This document shows positions 16,727-25,782 of a DNA stretch of 64,000 bases, in pieces. Position 1 is the stretch's first letter. The number at the start of each line of letters is the position of its first letter. The notes beneath the pieces were generated by a model. That model worked only from the letters and a program-made list of their open reading frames with translations, had not been told where the DNA came from and searched no databases. The position numbers and the translations under genes were made by a program. Origin of the DNA: Burkholderia lata (GTDB lineage: Bacteria > Pseudomonadota > Gammaproteobacteria > Burkholderiales > Burkholderiaceae); the NCBI RefSeq assembly GCF_000012945.1, contig NC_007510.1, positions 3,534,001 to 3,598,000 of the forward strand, given 5' to 3'.

Positions 16727-16800
16727 TGCGGCGGGCGGCGCCGCATCCGTCGTCGCACGCCCGTCAGCGCCCCGCCTCGCGCCACCTGCGGCGCAACCGT

Positions 16801-17313
16801 TTACAGCGATGCCGCCGCGCGCGCAGCCGTGTCGTACAGGCCCGATGCGTTGCGCAGCAACTGCGCCGCGTCGCCGATCTGCTCGTTGGTGAGCCCGCTG
16901 TCCTTCAGCGTCTCGATCAGGCAGTGCTCGCGCACCTCGCGGTACTTCAGGCACAGGTCGCGGCCCGCGTCGGTCGCGAAGAAGAACACTTCCTTGCCGT
17001 TCTTCTCGCTTTTCACATAGCCGCGGGCGATCAGTTTTTTCAGCGCATAGGTCGCGACGTGCGTATCCTCGATATTGAGCACGAAGCAGATGTCGGCGAG
17101 CTTCTTCTTGCGTTCGCGATGGCTGACGTGATGCAGCAGCGACACCTCGACCGCCGTCATGTCCTTCGCGCCGGCCGCCGACATGCAGCGCACCATCCAC
17201 CGGTTGAAAGCATTGCCTGCCATGATGAGCCCGTATTCGAGCTCCGACAGCTCCGCGCTCGAATCGGAAACGAGGTGTTCGGATGACACGATCTTGGTCG
17301 CAGGACGCTTCAT
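16801..17313 (-). CDS. MarR-type winged-helix regulator beside the 5-oxoprolinase genes
   Basis: The product is 170 residues from MKRPATKIVSSEHLVS. The DNA-binding part is MTAVEVSLLHHVSHRERKKK, then LADICFVLNIEDTHVATYAL (recognition helix region) and KKLIARGYVKSEKNGKEVFF (wing). The ends are helical, as in MarR dimers. No cysteine or other obvious sensing site stands out. It is divergent from pxpB across 148 bases that hold two palindromes, so control of pxpBCA and of itself is the natural inference. The frame stays open for 37 codons upstream, across one of the palindromes; that part does not resemble the family. Confidence 0.82.
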   Translation of the reverse strand: MKRPATKIVSSEHLVSDSSAELSELEYGLIMAGNAFNRWMVRCMSAAGAKDMTAVEVSLLHHVSHRERKKKLADICFVLNIEDTHVATYALKKLIARGYVKSEKNGKEVFFFATDAGRDLCLKYREVREHCLIETLKDSGLTNEQIGDAAQLLRNASGLYDTAARAAASL

Positions 17314-17403
17314 GGAAAGGCGGAGCAAGCCGGATGACAGGGTGTGCCGAGTGTACGCCAGAAGCCTCGACATACGGGCTAGGCGAAAACGCTTATTGGG
17401 AAG

Positions 17404-17439
17404 TTGTCGATATTTTATTGACAATGTGCGCTAACATTG
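17404..17439. promoter_or_regulatory. Two adjacent palindromes, probable operators for the MarR-type regulator
   Basis: The first covers 17404-17424: arms TTGTCGATA and TATTGACAA around a short T core, with 8 of 10 pairs matching. The second covers 17422-17439: CAATGT and ACATTG separated by six bases. They overlap by three bases in the most A/T-rich part of the divergent region, just before pxpB. A TTGACA lies within the first. The size and symmetry suit a winged-helix dimer. Confidence 0.6.
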
Positions 17440-17461
17440 CCGTCCGAACCGTGCCAGTCCG

Positions 17462-18118
17462 ATGACGCAACCCCGCATTTATCCGCTCGGCGATGCCGCC
17501 CTCGTCTGCGAGGTGCCGCCGCCCGCCACGCTCGATTGCCAGCGCCGCGTCTGGGCCGTTGCCGAGGCCGCGCGCGCGTGGCCCGACGTGATCGACGTCG
17601 TGCCCGGCATGAACAACCTGACGATCGTGTTCGACGCGCTCGCCACGACGGCCGAGTCGCTCACGCCGGCGCTGCGCGACGCGTGGGAGACGGCCGACGT
17701 CGAGCACGCGGACGGCCGCGAGGTCGAGATCCCGGTCGAATACGGTGGCGCCGCCGGCCCCGACCTGCCGGCCGTCGCCGCGCATACCGGCCTGTCGGCC
17801 GACGAGGTCGTCGCGCGCCACGCGGCCGGCGCCTACGTCGTGTTCTTCGTCGGCTTCCAGCCGGGTTTCGCGTATCTCGGCGGGCTCGACACCGCACTGC
17901 ACACGCCGCGCCGCGCGGCGCCGCGCCTCGAGGTGCCGGCCGGCTCGGTCGGCATCGGCGGGGCGCAGACGGGCATCTATCCGGCCACGTCGCCCGGCGG
18001 CTGGCAACTGATCGGCCGCACGTCGCACGTGCTGTTCGATCCGGCGCGGCCGCAGCCGACGCTGCTGCTGCCCGGCGACCGCGTGCGCTTCACCATTGCG
18101 GGAGTCGACGCACGATGA
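17462..18118 (+). CDS. pxpB: 5-oxoprolinase subunit B
   Basis: PxpB, PxpC and PxpA together open 5-oxoproline (pyroglutamate) to glutamate with ATP, clearing a product of spontaneous glutamine or glutamyl-peptide cyclisation. The 218-residue product begins YPLGDAALVCEVPPPATLDC. It has the family motifs IDVVPGMNNLTIVFDAL, VVFFVGFQPGFAYLGGLDTA and the later APRLEVPAGSVGIGGAQTGI with YPATSPGGWQLIGRT. The fold belongs to the allophanate hydrolase subunit 1 / cyclophilin-like group. Its stop overlaps the pxpC start by four bases. Confidence 0.93.
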   Translation: MTQPRIYPLGDAALVCEVPPPATLDCQRRVWAVAEAARAWPDVIDVVPGMNNLTIVFDALATTAESLTPALRDAWETADVEHADGREVEIPVEYGGAAGPDLPAVAAHTGLSADEVVARHAAGAYVVFFVGFQPGFAYLGGLDTALHTPRRAAPRLEVPAGSVGIGGAQTGIYPATSPGGWQLIGRTSHVLFDPARPQPTLLLPGDRVRFTIAGVDAR

Positions 18119-19182
18119 CCCAGAGCAACGTACCGGCCACCATCGAGGTGGTGCGGGCCGGCCCGCTGACCACCGTGCAGGATCTCGGGCGCCGCGGCAC
18201 GCGCCATCTCGGCGTCGCGCAGGGTGGCGCGCTCGACGGCCTCGCGCTCGAAGTCGGCAACCGGCTGGTCGGCAACCGCCCCGATGCGGCGGCCGTCGAG
18301 ATCACGATCGGCCCGGCCGCTTTCCGCTTCCCGCGCGCGACCCGCATCGCGATCACCGGCACCGAGTTCGGTGCAACGCTCGACGGCCAGCGCGTATATT
18401 CATGGTGGAGCCTGCCGGTCGAGGCCGGGCAAACGCTCGTGCTGCCCGCCGCGAAACGCGGGATGCGCGGCTACCTGTGCATCGCCGGCGGCATCGACGT
18501 GCTGCCGATGCTCGGCTCGCGCAGCACCGATCTCGCATCGCGCTTCGGGGGCCTCGGCGGCCGCGCGCTGCGCGACGGCGATCGCCTCCCGGTCGGCGTG
18601 CTTCCGGCCGGGATGGGTTGCCTCGCGGCCGACGCGCCCGAATTCGGTGTCAAGGCGCCCGCGTGGTGCGCATTCGTGCGCGTCGACGAGCCGCCGCGCC
18701 GTCACCGCCCCGCGCACGCGCCGTGGGCGATGCCCGTGCGCGTGCTGCCGGGCCCCGACTACGCGTCGTTCGCCGCCGATTCGCAGCAAGCGTTCTGGGA
18801 TGAAGAATGGCTGGTCACGGCAAACAGCAACCGCATGGGCTACCGGCTCGCCGGCGTCGAGCTCGCGCGCGAGCGGCCGGCCGAACTGCTGTCGCACGCG
18901 GTGCTGCCCGGCACGATCCAGGTGCCGCCGAACGGCCAGCCGATCGTGCTGATGCACGACGCGCAGACCACCGGCGGCTACCCGAAGATCGGCACGGTGA
19001 TCCGCGCGGATCTGTGGAAACTCGCGCAGGCGCGGCTCAACCTGCCGATCCGCTTCGTGCGCACGACGCCCGATGCCGCGCGCGCCGCGCTGGCCGCGGA
19101 ACGTGCGTATCTGCGGCAGATCGACGTGGCGATCGACATGCGCGAGGAAGCGCGCCGCCGCGCCCAGTCGCGTGCGGCATGA
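18115..19182 (+). CDS. pxpC: 5-oxoprolinase subunit C
   Basis: PxpC partners PxpB in the ATP-dependent hydrolysis of 5-oxoproline. The start ATG overlaps the pxpB stop (ATGA), which fixes it. The 355-residue product has [20 protein letters not shown], then [20 protein letters not shown], both typical of the allophanate hydrolase subunit 2 / KipA group. Later motifs are [37 protein letters not shown] and [20 protein letters not shown]. The 73 bases after it, before pxpA, carry short repeats of a GGCAGTAGCAGTAG kind and no gene. Confidence 0.93.
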   Translation: MTQSNVPATIEVVRAGPLTTVQDLGRRGTRHLGVAQGGALDGLALEVGNRLVGNRPDAAAVEITIGPAAFRFPRATRIAITGTEFGATLDGQRVYSWWSLPVEAGQTLVLPAAKRGMRGYLCIAGGIDVLPMLGSRSTDLASRFGGLGGRALRDGDRLPVGVLPAGMGCLAADAPEFGVKAPAWCAFVRVDEPPRRHRPAHAPWAMPVRVLPGPDYASFAADSQQAFWDEEWLVTANSNRMGYRLAGVELARERPAELLSHAVLPGTIQVPPNGQPIVLMHDAQTTGGYPKIGTVIRADLWKLAQARLNLPIRFVRTTPDAARAALAAERAYLRQIDVAIDMREEARRRAQSRAA

Positions 19183-19255
19183 CAATAGCGGTAGCAGTAC
19201 CGAAGGCAGTAGCAGTAGAGAAGACGGGCCACGCAATCAGTGGACGAGGAACATC

Positions 19256-20020
19256 ATGCAAATCGATCTGAATGCCGATCTCGGCGAAGGATGCGGTTCG
19301 GACGAGGCGCTGCTCGACCTCGTGACGTCCGCGAACATCGCATGCGGGTGGCATGCGGGCGGTGCGAACGCGATGCGCGACTGCGTGCGCTGGGCCGTGC
19401 AAAAAGGCGTGGCGATCGGCGCGCACCCGAGCTTTCACGATCCGGAGAATTTCGGCCGCAAGGAAATGCAGCTGCCGGCCAGCGACATCTACGCGGGCGT
19501 GCTGTACCAGCTCGGCGCGCTGTCTGCGATCGCACAGGCCGAAGGCGGGCGCATCGCGCACGTGAAACCGCACGGTGCGTTGTACAACCAGGCCGCGCGC
19601 GACCCGATGATCGCCGATGCGGTGGTGTCCGCGATCCGCGATTTCGATCCGTCGCTCGCGGTGTTCGGGCTCGCGAACAGCGTGTTCGTCGCGGCCGCGC
19701 GGCACGCGGGGCTCGCCGCGGTGGAGGAAGTGTTCGCCGATCGCGGCTACCGCGCCGATGGCTCGCTCGTGCCGCGCAACCAGCCCGGCGCACTGATCGA
19801 CGACGAGGACACGATGATCGCGCGCACGCTGGACATGGTGCGCAGCCGGCAGGTGCGTGCGATCGGCGGCGAATGGGTGATGCTCAATGCGCAGACCGTC
19901 TGCCTGCACGGTGACGGGCCGCATGCGCTGGTATTCGCGAAACGGATTCGCGCCGCGCTCGAGGCGGTGGGCGTCGACGTGGTTGCGCCCGGCATGCTGC
20001 AGGCCGACGAACGCGCCTGA
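19256..20020 (+). CDS. pxpA: 5-oxoprolinase subunit A (LamB/YcsF family)
   Basis: PxpA is the third subunit of bacterial 5-oxoprolinase. The 254-residue product begins [20 protein letters not shown], the family hallmark with metal-binding Asp residues. [35 protein letters not shown] and [11 protein letters not shown] follow, and these carry the conserved His residues of the glycoside-deacetylase-like barrel. The start has a strong site (GAGGAA). A terminator follows, so pxpBCA form a complete three-gene unit. Confidence 0.94.
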   Translation: MQIDLNADLGEGCGSDEALLDLVTSANIACGWHAGGANAMRDCVRWAVQKGVAIGAHPSFHDPENFGRKEMQLPASDIYAGVLYQLGALSAIAQAEGGRIAHVKPHGALYNQAARDPMIADAVVSAIRDFDPSLAVFGLANSVFVAAARHAGLAAVEEVFADRGYRADGSLVPRNQPGALIDDEDTMIARTLDMVRSRQVRAIGGEWVMLNAQTVCLHGDGPHALVFAKRIRAALEAVGVDVVAPGMLQADERA

Positions 20021-20065
20021 TTCGCCGGTCGCGCCAGCGGATCCACATTCGGTCGTACAAAAGAA

Positions 20066-20088
20066 AAAAGCGCCCTCGTGGCGCTTTT
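20066..20088. terminator. Bidirectional intrinsic terminator after pxpA
   Basis: AAAAGCGCC (20066-20074) pairs with GGCGCTTTT (20080-20088) around a five-base loop. On the rightward strand TTTTCC follows. On the leftward strand the stem is followed by TTTTTTCTTTT, which is the stronger T tract. It can therefore end pxpA and also any leftward transcript from the region to its right. Confidence 0.8.
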
Positions 20089-20450
20089 CCGTTGGCGCAA
20101 TCGCTGCGGCTTTGCCGTCTGTCGATTCGCCCCCCGAAACCGTCTTGCGACGGTGGCCGGAAAAATCTTCCGGATTAAAAAACGTCCGCCGCCGCCCGAT
20201 TACTGCCTTTCCCCGGTGGGACGACGGAACGTCGCTTTATCTCGCAAGTCGGCCTGCATGCCTAGTTGTTGTCCGACGATGATTGGCCCCGCCGTACATG
20301 CAGACACTTCCGCGGCCGGCACGTGCATCACGTGCCGGCAACGCGCTAACCCCGCGCTTTATTTTCTGCTACCCCGTAGAACTTTTTCTATTCTTTTCAT
20401 TTTTTCAACTTGTGGATCGAAGAATAGATATTGGCAGATCGGGATGTCAA
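20066..20450 (-). ncRNA. Candidate small RNA in the gap between pxpA and the GumN-family gene
   Basis: The 560 bases between the two convergent genes hold no supported protein gene and are unusually A/T rich at 20340-20510. On the leftward strand there is a TTGACA (20445-20450) and, 18 bases on, TATTCT (20421-20426), a fair sigma-70 promoter. Downstream comes a perfect 11-base-pair hairpin (20315-20325 with 20329-20339), a smaller CCGGAA/TTCCGG hairpin, and finally the T-rich terminator at 20066-20088. Promoter, structured body and terminator together suggest a transcript of roughly 350 bases. Short frames inside it (such as 13 and 42 codons) are not convincing. Confidence 0.35.
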
Positions 20451-20580
20451 TCGTTTGAAACGCTATTTTCTGACGATTCGAGGGTTTTCCTTATCGAATC
20501 GCGTGCCCATACAGGCGTTTAAGGCGCTCGCACAACGTCAATCAAACAGGGGAGGATCGGTTCGGGCGAGGTGACGGCGA

Positions 20581-21660
20581 TCAGTTCGCGTCGACCCTGT
20601 AACCTTGTTGACGCAACAATTCGAGCACGCCGCGCGGGCCACCCAGGTGCAGCGCGCCGATCGCGACGAACAGCGGCCGGTTCGGCGCGGCGATTGCCGT
20701 CATTCGTGCAACGAAGCGGCGGTTGCGCTCGTACACGATCTTGTTGTCGATCGCGTCCGACAGCGCCTTCGAACGCGCGAGTCGTTCGCTCTTCGCGACC
20801 GCCCATGCCGAGATCGCATCGGCGTCGCCAATTCGCCACAGTCGGTGCAGCGCCTTGATGTCGTCGGCGTTCTGCGCGGGGGTCTGCACCATGTCCTGCG
20901 CGAGCATCTCGCGCTGCTCGGCGAGCGTCAGCCCGGTGAACGCGCGCATCTGTTCGGCGAGCGTCTCGAGCCCGATCACGCGGCCGCCCTTCTTCTTCAG
21001 GAACACGTTCTGTAGCTGCGCCTCGGTGCCGTACTCGGTCTGCAGGCCGGCCGACAGCGAATCGTAGGTCTCGACGACGAGCGCCGCGAGCCACGGCCGC
21101 ATCTTGCGGATCTCGGTGAGCGCGGCCGGGTTACCGCGCAGACGCGCCGCGAGCCGCTGCCACAGCGGCTCGGGCAGCAGGCGCTGCAGGCACGGGTAGC
21201 GGCAGACGCCGTACTTCGACACGTCGTCCTGCGATTCGAGCAGGTCGTCGGGCGACAGCTCGAGCGCCAGTGTGGGCGACGCGGCGAGCGCCGCGAGGAT
21301 GCGCGGCCGGAACGGCTGCGCGCTCGGGTAATCGGACGGGTCGCCCGTGTGCAGCGTGCCGAGCACGTACAGCGTGACCTTGCCCTTGGTTGCAACGTAG
21401 AACGGCATGCGCGCGGGCTGCACGCGCACGGTGCCGCGCGACACCGTGCCGTCCGACACGGCGGGCGCGTGAAAGCCCGGCAGGCTCATGCCGGGCGGCG
21501 GGACTTGCGACGGATGGATCGGTGAAGTGGCCGGCGCGCGCCCTTCGGCGCGCGCGGATTCGACAGGAACCACGAGGCTGGCCGCCACGCACGCGCCGGC
21601 CAGCGCCGCGCCCGTGACGGTACGCACGCTCCAGCGCCGCGCGTAGCGGTACGCGCGCAT
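20581..21660 (-). CDS. TraB/GumN family protein, exported
   Basis: The 359-residue product starts with a signal peptide (RTVTGAALAGACVAASLVVP, cut near ARAEG). The mature part shows the TraB/GumN (Tiki-like) signature: VTLYVLGTLHTGDPSDYP near the start and NRPLFVAIGALHLGGPRGVL near the end, each with the conserved Gly-x-x-His. Bacterial members have no settled function; distant relatives are metalloproteases. I chose the start that gives the signal peptide. An upstream in-frame ATG at 21726 would overlap the end of dppF by eight bases. It lies 58 bases after dppF and is probably the last gene of the dpp transcript, which may hint at a role with peptides. Confidence 0.8.
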   Translation of the reverse strand: MRAYRYARRWSVRTVTGAALAGACVAASLVVPVESARAEGRAPATSPIHPSQVPPPGMSLPGFHAPAVSDGTVSRGTVRVQPARMPFYVATKGKVTLYVLGTLHTGDPSDYPSAQPFRPRILAALAASPTLALELSPDDLLESQDDVSKYGVCRYPCLQRLLPEPLWQRLAARLRGNPAALTEIRKMRPWLAALVVETYDSLSAGLQTEYGTEAQLQNVFLKKKGGRVIGLETLAEQMRAFTGLTLAEQREMLAQDMVQTPAQNADDIKALHRLWRIGDADAISAWAVAKSERLARSKALSDAIDNKIVYERNRRFVARMTAIAAPNRPLFVAIGALHLGGPRGVLELLRQQGYRVDAN

Positions 21661-21718
21661 CACGCGCGCGCTGCTTGCCCCCGCACGGCGCACGCCGGAC
21701 GCGCGCGCCGCCAACGCT

Positions 21719-22731
<1,013 letters not shown>

Positions 22732-22735
<4 letters not shown>

Positions 22736-23730
22736 CGTGCACCTCCCGTCAGGTCGAGGTTGGAAACGTTGAGCGGCTTGATGCAGCGTGCGCGCATCGC
22801 CTCATTGCCGGACACCAGCGTGTCGAGCGCCGGCCGCGCCTTGAAGCAGTCGTCGACGACGTACTTGCAGCGCGGCGCGAACAGGCACCCGGACGGGCGA
22901 TCATCGCGGCCCGGCACCATGCCGGGCAATGCGGCAAGGCGACGCGCCCCCTTATTGTGCTCGGGAATCGCCGCGAGCAGCGCTTCGGTGTACGGATGAT
23001 GCGGCGCGCGGAAGATGTCGGGCACGCTGTTCGTCTCGATCACCTCGCCCGCGTACATCACCGCCACGCGCTGCGCGACCTCCGACACCACGGCCAGGTC
23101 GTGCGAGATCAGCACGAGCGCCATCCCGCGCTCCTTCTGCAGCTTCACGAGCAGGTCCATGATCTGCGCCTGGATCGTCACGTCGAGCGCGGTGGTCGGC
23201 TCGTCGGCGATCAGGAGCTTCGGGTTGCACGCCACCGCCATCGCGATCATCACGCGCTGGTTCATCCCGCCCGACATCTGGTGCGGGAACGACGTAATGC
23301 GGTTCTTCGCATCGGGAATGCCGACCTGGTCGAGCAGTTCGAGCGCGCGCCGGTGCAGCGCGTCGCCGCGCAAGCCCTCGTGCAGCTTCAGCACTTCCTT
23401 GATCTGATAGCCGACCGTGTAGCTCGGGTTCAGGCTCGTCAGCGCGTCCTGGAACACCATCGCGATGTCCTTGCCGACGATCTTGCGGCGCGCCTTCGGC
23501 GACGCCTTCAGCAGGTCGACGCCGTTGAACGTAACCTCATCGGCCGTCACCTTGCCCGGCGCATCGATCAGGCCCATCAGCGCCATCATCGTCACGCTCT
23601 TGCCCGAGCCCGATTCGCCGACGACGCCCACCACCTCGCCCGGAGCGATCGACAGGTTGATCCGGTCGACGGCAGGCAGGCCGTTGAAATTCACCGCGAG
23701 ATTGCGGATGGTCAGAAGATCTTGGCTCAT
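22732..23730 (-). CDS. dppD: Dipeptide ABC transporter ATP-binding protein DppD
   Basis: DppD is the second ATPase of the importer and pairs with DppF. In the 332 residues are Walker [21 protein letters not shown], the Q-loop segment [20 protein letters not shown], the signature [20 protein letters not shown] and Walker [16 protein letters not shown]. The C-terminal part has [20 protein letters not shown], the family's cysteine region. It starts two bases after the dppC stop, so translation is probably coupled. Confidence 0.94.
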
Positions 23731-23732
23731 GA

Positions 23733-24650
23733 TTAGGCCATCCGTTTCAGTTTGGGGTCGAGCGCGTCACGCAGCCCGTCGCCGAGCAGGTTGATCGCGA
23801 GCACCGAAATCAGGATCGACAGGCCCGGCATCGTCACGATCCACCACGCGTTGTCGATGTAGTCGCGCGCGGACGCCAGCATCGCGCCCCACTCGGCGGT
23901 CGGCGGTTGCACGCCGAGGCCGAGGAAGCCGAGCGCGGCCGCGTCGAGGATCGCCGACGAGAAGCCGAGCGTCGCCTGCACGATCAGCGGCGCCGTGCAG
24001 TTCGGCAGCACCTGCGAGAACATCAGGCGCAGCGTGCCGGCACCGGCCACGCGCGACGCCGTCACGTATTCCTTCTGCAGCTCGCCGAGCGCCGATGCGC
24101 GCGTGAGACGCACATAGGCCGGCAGCGCGACGATCGCGATCGCGAACATCGTGTTGGTGAGGCCCGGGCCGATGATCGCGACGACCGCGACCGCGAGCAG
24201 CAGCGACGGCAGCGCGAGCAGCACGTCCATGATGCGCATCACCGGCGTGTCGGCCCACTTCTGGAAGAACGCGGCGACGAGCCCGAGCACGATGCCGGGG
24301 ATCAGCGCGAGCACGACCGACACGAAGCCGATCCAGAACGACATCCGCGCGCCGTACATCAGGCGCGAAAGGATGTCGCGGCCCGCTTCGTCGGTGCCGA
24401 GGATGAATTTCCAGTTGCCGCCGTCGAGCCACGCGGGCGGGATTTTCACGAAATCGCGGTATTGCTCGGCCGGGCTGTGCGGCGCGAGCAGCGGCGCGAG
24501 CAGCGCGATCAGGATCAGCACGAGCACGACGATGCCGGCGCCGACGGCGCCGCGGTTGCGCGAGAAGTTGGCCCAGAACTCGCGCAGCGCGAGCGCACGG
24601 CCGCCGGCCGGCGCGGATTCGGTCGGCAGGGTATTTTGCAGATTGCTCAT
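23733..24650 (-). CDS. dppC: Dipeptide ABC transporter permease DppC
   Basis: DppC is an inner-membrane permease subunit that forms the channel with DppB. The 305 residues begin with a charged cytoplasmic stretch and a first membrane span ([20 protein letters not shown]). The motif [20 protein letters not shown] is the DppC/OppC hallmark. The EAA-type loop that contacts the ATPases lies at [20 protein letters not shown] with LPN. Five more spans follow, ending with [20 protein letters not shown] and LDPKLKRMA. It lies four bases after dppB. Confidence 0.94.
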   Translation of the reverse strand: MSNLQNTLPTESAPAGGRALALREFWANFSRNRGAVGAGIVVLVLILIALLAPLLAPHSPAEQYRDFVKIPPAWLDGGNWKFILGTDEAGRDILSRLMYGARMSFWIGFVSVVLALIPGIVLGLVAAFFQKWADTPVMRIMDVLLALPSLLLAVAVVAIIGPGLTNTMFAIAIVALPAYVRLTRASALGELQKEYVTASRVAGAGTLRLMFSQVLPNCTAPLIVQATLGFSSAILDAAALGFLGLGVQPPTAEWGAMLASARDYIDNAWWIVTMPGLSILISVLAINLLGDGLRDALDPKLKRMA

Positions 24651-24654
24651 GGGA

Positions 24655-25665
24655 TTACCTCGTGTGGCGGATGCGCGGATTCAGCACGCCGTACAGCAGG
24701 TCGACGACCAGGTTCACGACGATCACGAGCGTCGCGATCAACAGGATGCCGCCCTGGACGACCGGATAGTCGCGGCGGCCGATCGCATCGATCAGCCACT
24801 TGCCGACACCGGGCCACGAAAAGAGCGTCTCGGTCAGCACGGCGCCCGCGAGCAGCGTGCCGATCTGCAGGCCGATCACGGTGACGACCGGGATCAGCGC
24901 ATTGCGCAGCGCATGCACGACGACCACGCGCGCGGGCGACAGCCCCTTCGCGCGTGCGGTGCGGATGTAGTCCTCGCGCAGCACTTCGAGCATCGACGAG
25001 CGCGTCATCCGCGCGATCACCGCGAGCGGGATCGTGCCGAGCACGATCGCGGGCAGGATCAGGTGGCTGACCGCCGACTTGAACGAGCCTTCATCCGGCG
25101 CGAGCAGCGCGTCGATCAGCATGAAGCCCGTCGGGTGCGGGAAGTCGTATTCGACGGCGATGCGCCCCGACACGGGCGTCCAGCCGAGGTACGACGAAAA
25201 CACCATGATGAGGATCAGCCCCCACCAGAAGATCGGCATCGAGTAGCCGGTGAGCGCGGTGCCCATCACGCCATGGTCGACGACCGAGCCGCGCCGCAAC
25301 GCGGCGATCACGCCGGCCGGCAGCCCGACCGCGAGCGCGAACACGAGTGCGCACAGCGACAGCTCGACGGTCGCCGGGAAGCGCGCGAAGAACTCGCCCG
25401 CGACGCTCGTGTTGGTAATGATCGACGTGCCGAGGTCGCCATGCAGCGCCCGGCCGATGTAGTGGAGGTACTGCATGGGCAGCGGCTGGTCGAGCCCGAG
25501 GCGTTTCATCGCCTCCGCATGCATCGCGGGATCGACGCCGCGCTCGCCCATCATCACTTCGATGGGGTCGCCCGGTATCAGGTGAATCAGCGCAAACGCC
25601 AGGATGGTGATACCGATGAAAGTCGGGATCACCATGCCCACGCGGCGCAACACGAATGTGAACAT
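24655..25665 (-). CDS. dppB: Dipeptide ABC transporter permease DppB
   Basis: DppB is the other inner-membrane permease subunit. The 336-residue product starts MFTFVLRRVGMVIPTFIGIT, the usual first membrane span. IHLIPGDPIEVMMGERGVDP follows, which is the large periplasmic loop signature. The EAA-type motif is seen in REDYIRTARAKGLSPARVVV with HALRNALIPVV. It closes with spans and DLLYGVLNPRIRHTR. It follows dppA after 117 bases that hold a strong stem-loop, which may lower its expression relative to dppA. Confidence 0.94.
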   Translation of the reverse strand: MFTFVLRRVGMVIPTFIGITILAFALIHLIPGDPIEVMMGERGVDPAMHAEAMKRLGLDQPLPMQYLHYIGRALHGDLGTSIITNTSVAGEFFARFPATVELSLCALVFALAVGLPAGVIAALRRGSVVDHGVMGTALTGYSMPIFWWGLILIMVFSSYLGWTPVSGRIAVEYDFPHPTGFMLIDALLAPDEGSFKSAVSHLILPAIVLGTIPLAVIARMTRSSMLEVLREDYIRTARAKGLSPARVVVVHALRNALIPVVTVIGLQIGTLLAGAVLTETLFSWPGVGKWLIDAIGRRDYPVVQGGILLIATLVIVVNLVVDLLYGVLNPRIRHTR

Positions 25666-25700
25666 GATGCGTCTCGTATTTTCTTGTGGGAAATGTGCGA

Positions 25701-25735
25701 CCGGCGACGGGAAGCTTTTGGCCTCCCGCCGCCGG
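25701..25735 (-). promoter_or_regulatory. Stem-loop between dppA and dppB
   Basis: CCGGCGACGGGA (25701-25712) pairs with TCCCGCCGCCGG (25724-25735) at 11 of 12 positions around an 11-base loop. There is no T run. Hairpins after the binding-protein gene are common in ABC import operons and protect the upstream mRNA, so that the binding protein is made in excess. That role is inferred from position. Confidence 0.6.
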
Positions 25736-25782
25736 ATGAATTAGCCGGTCTCGGTCTTCGTAGACAGCTTACGCCGGGCGTG

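Noticed and set aside
20078..20458. A 126-codon rightward frame after pxpA
   Set aside because: It begins inside the pxpA terminator, crosses several hairpins, and its composition changes sharply along its length.
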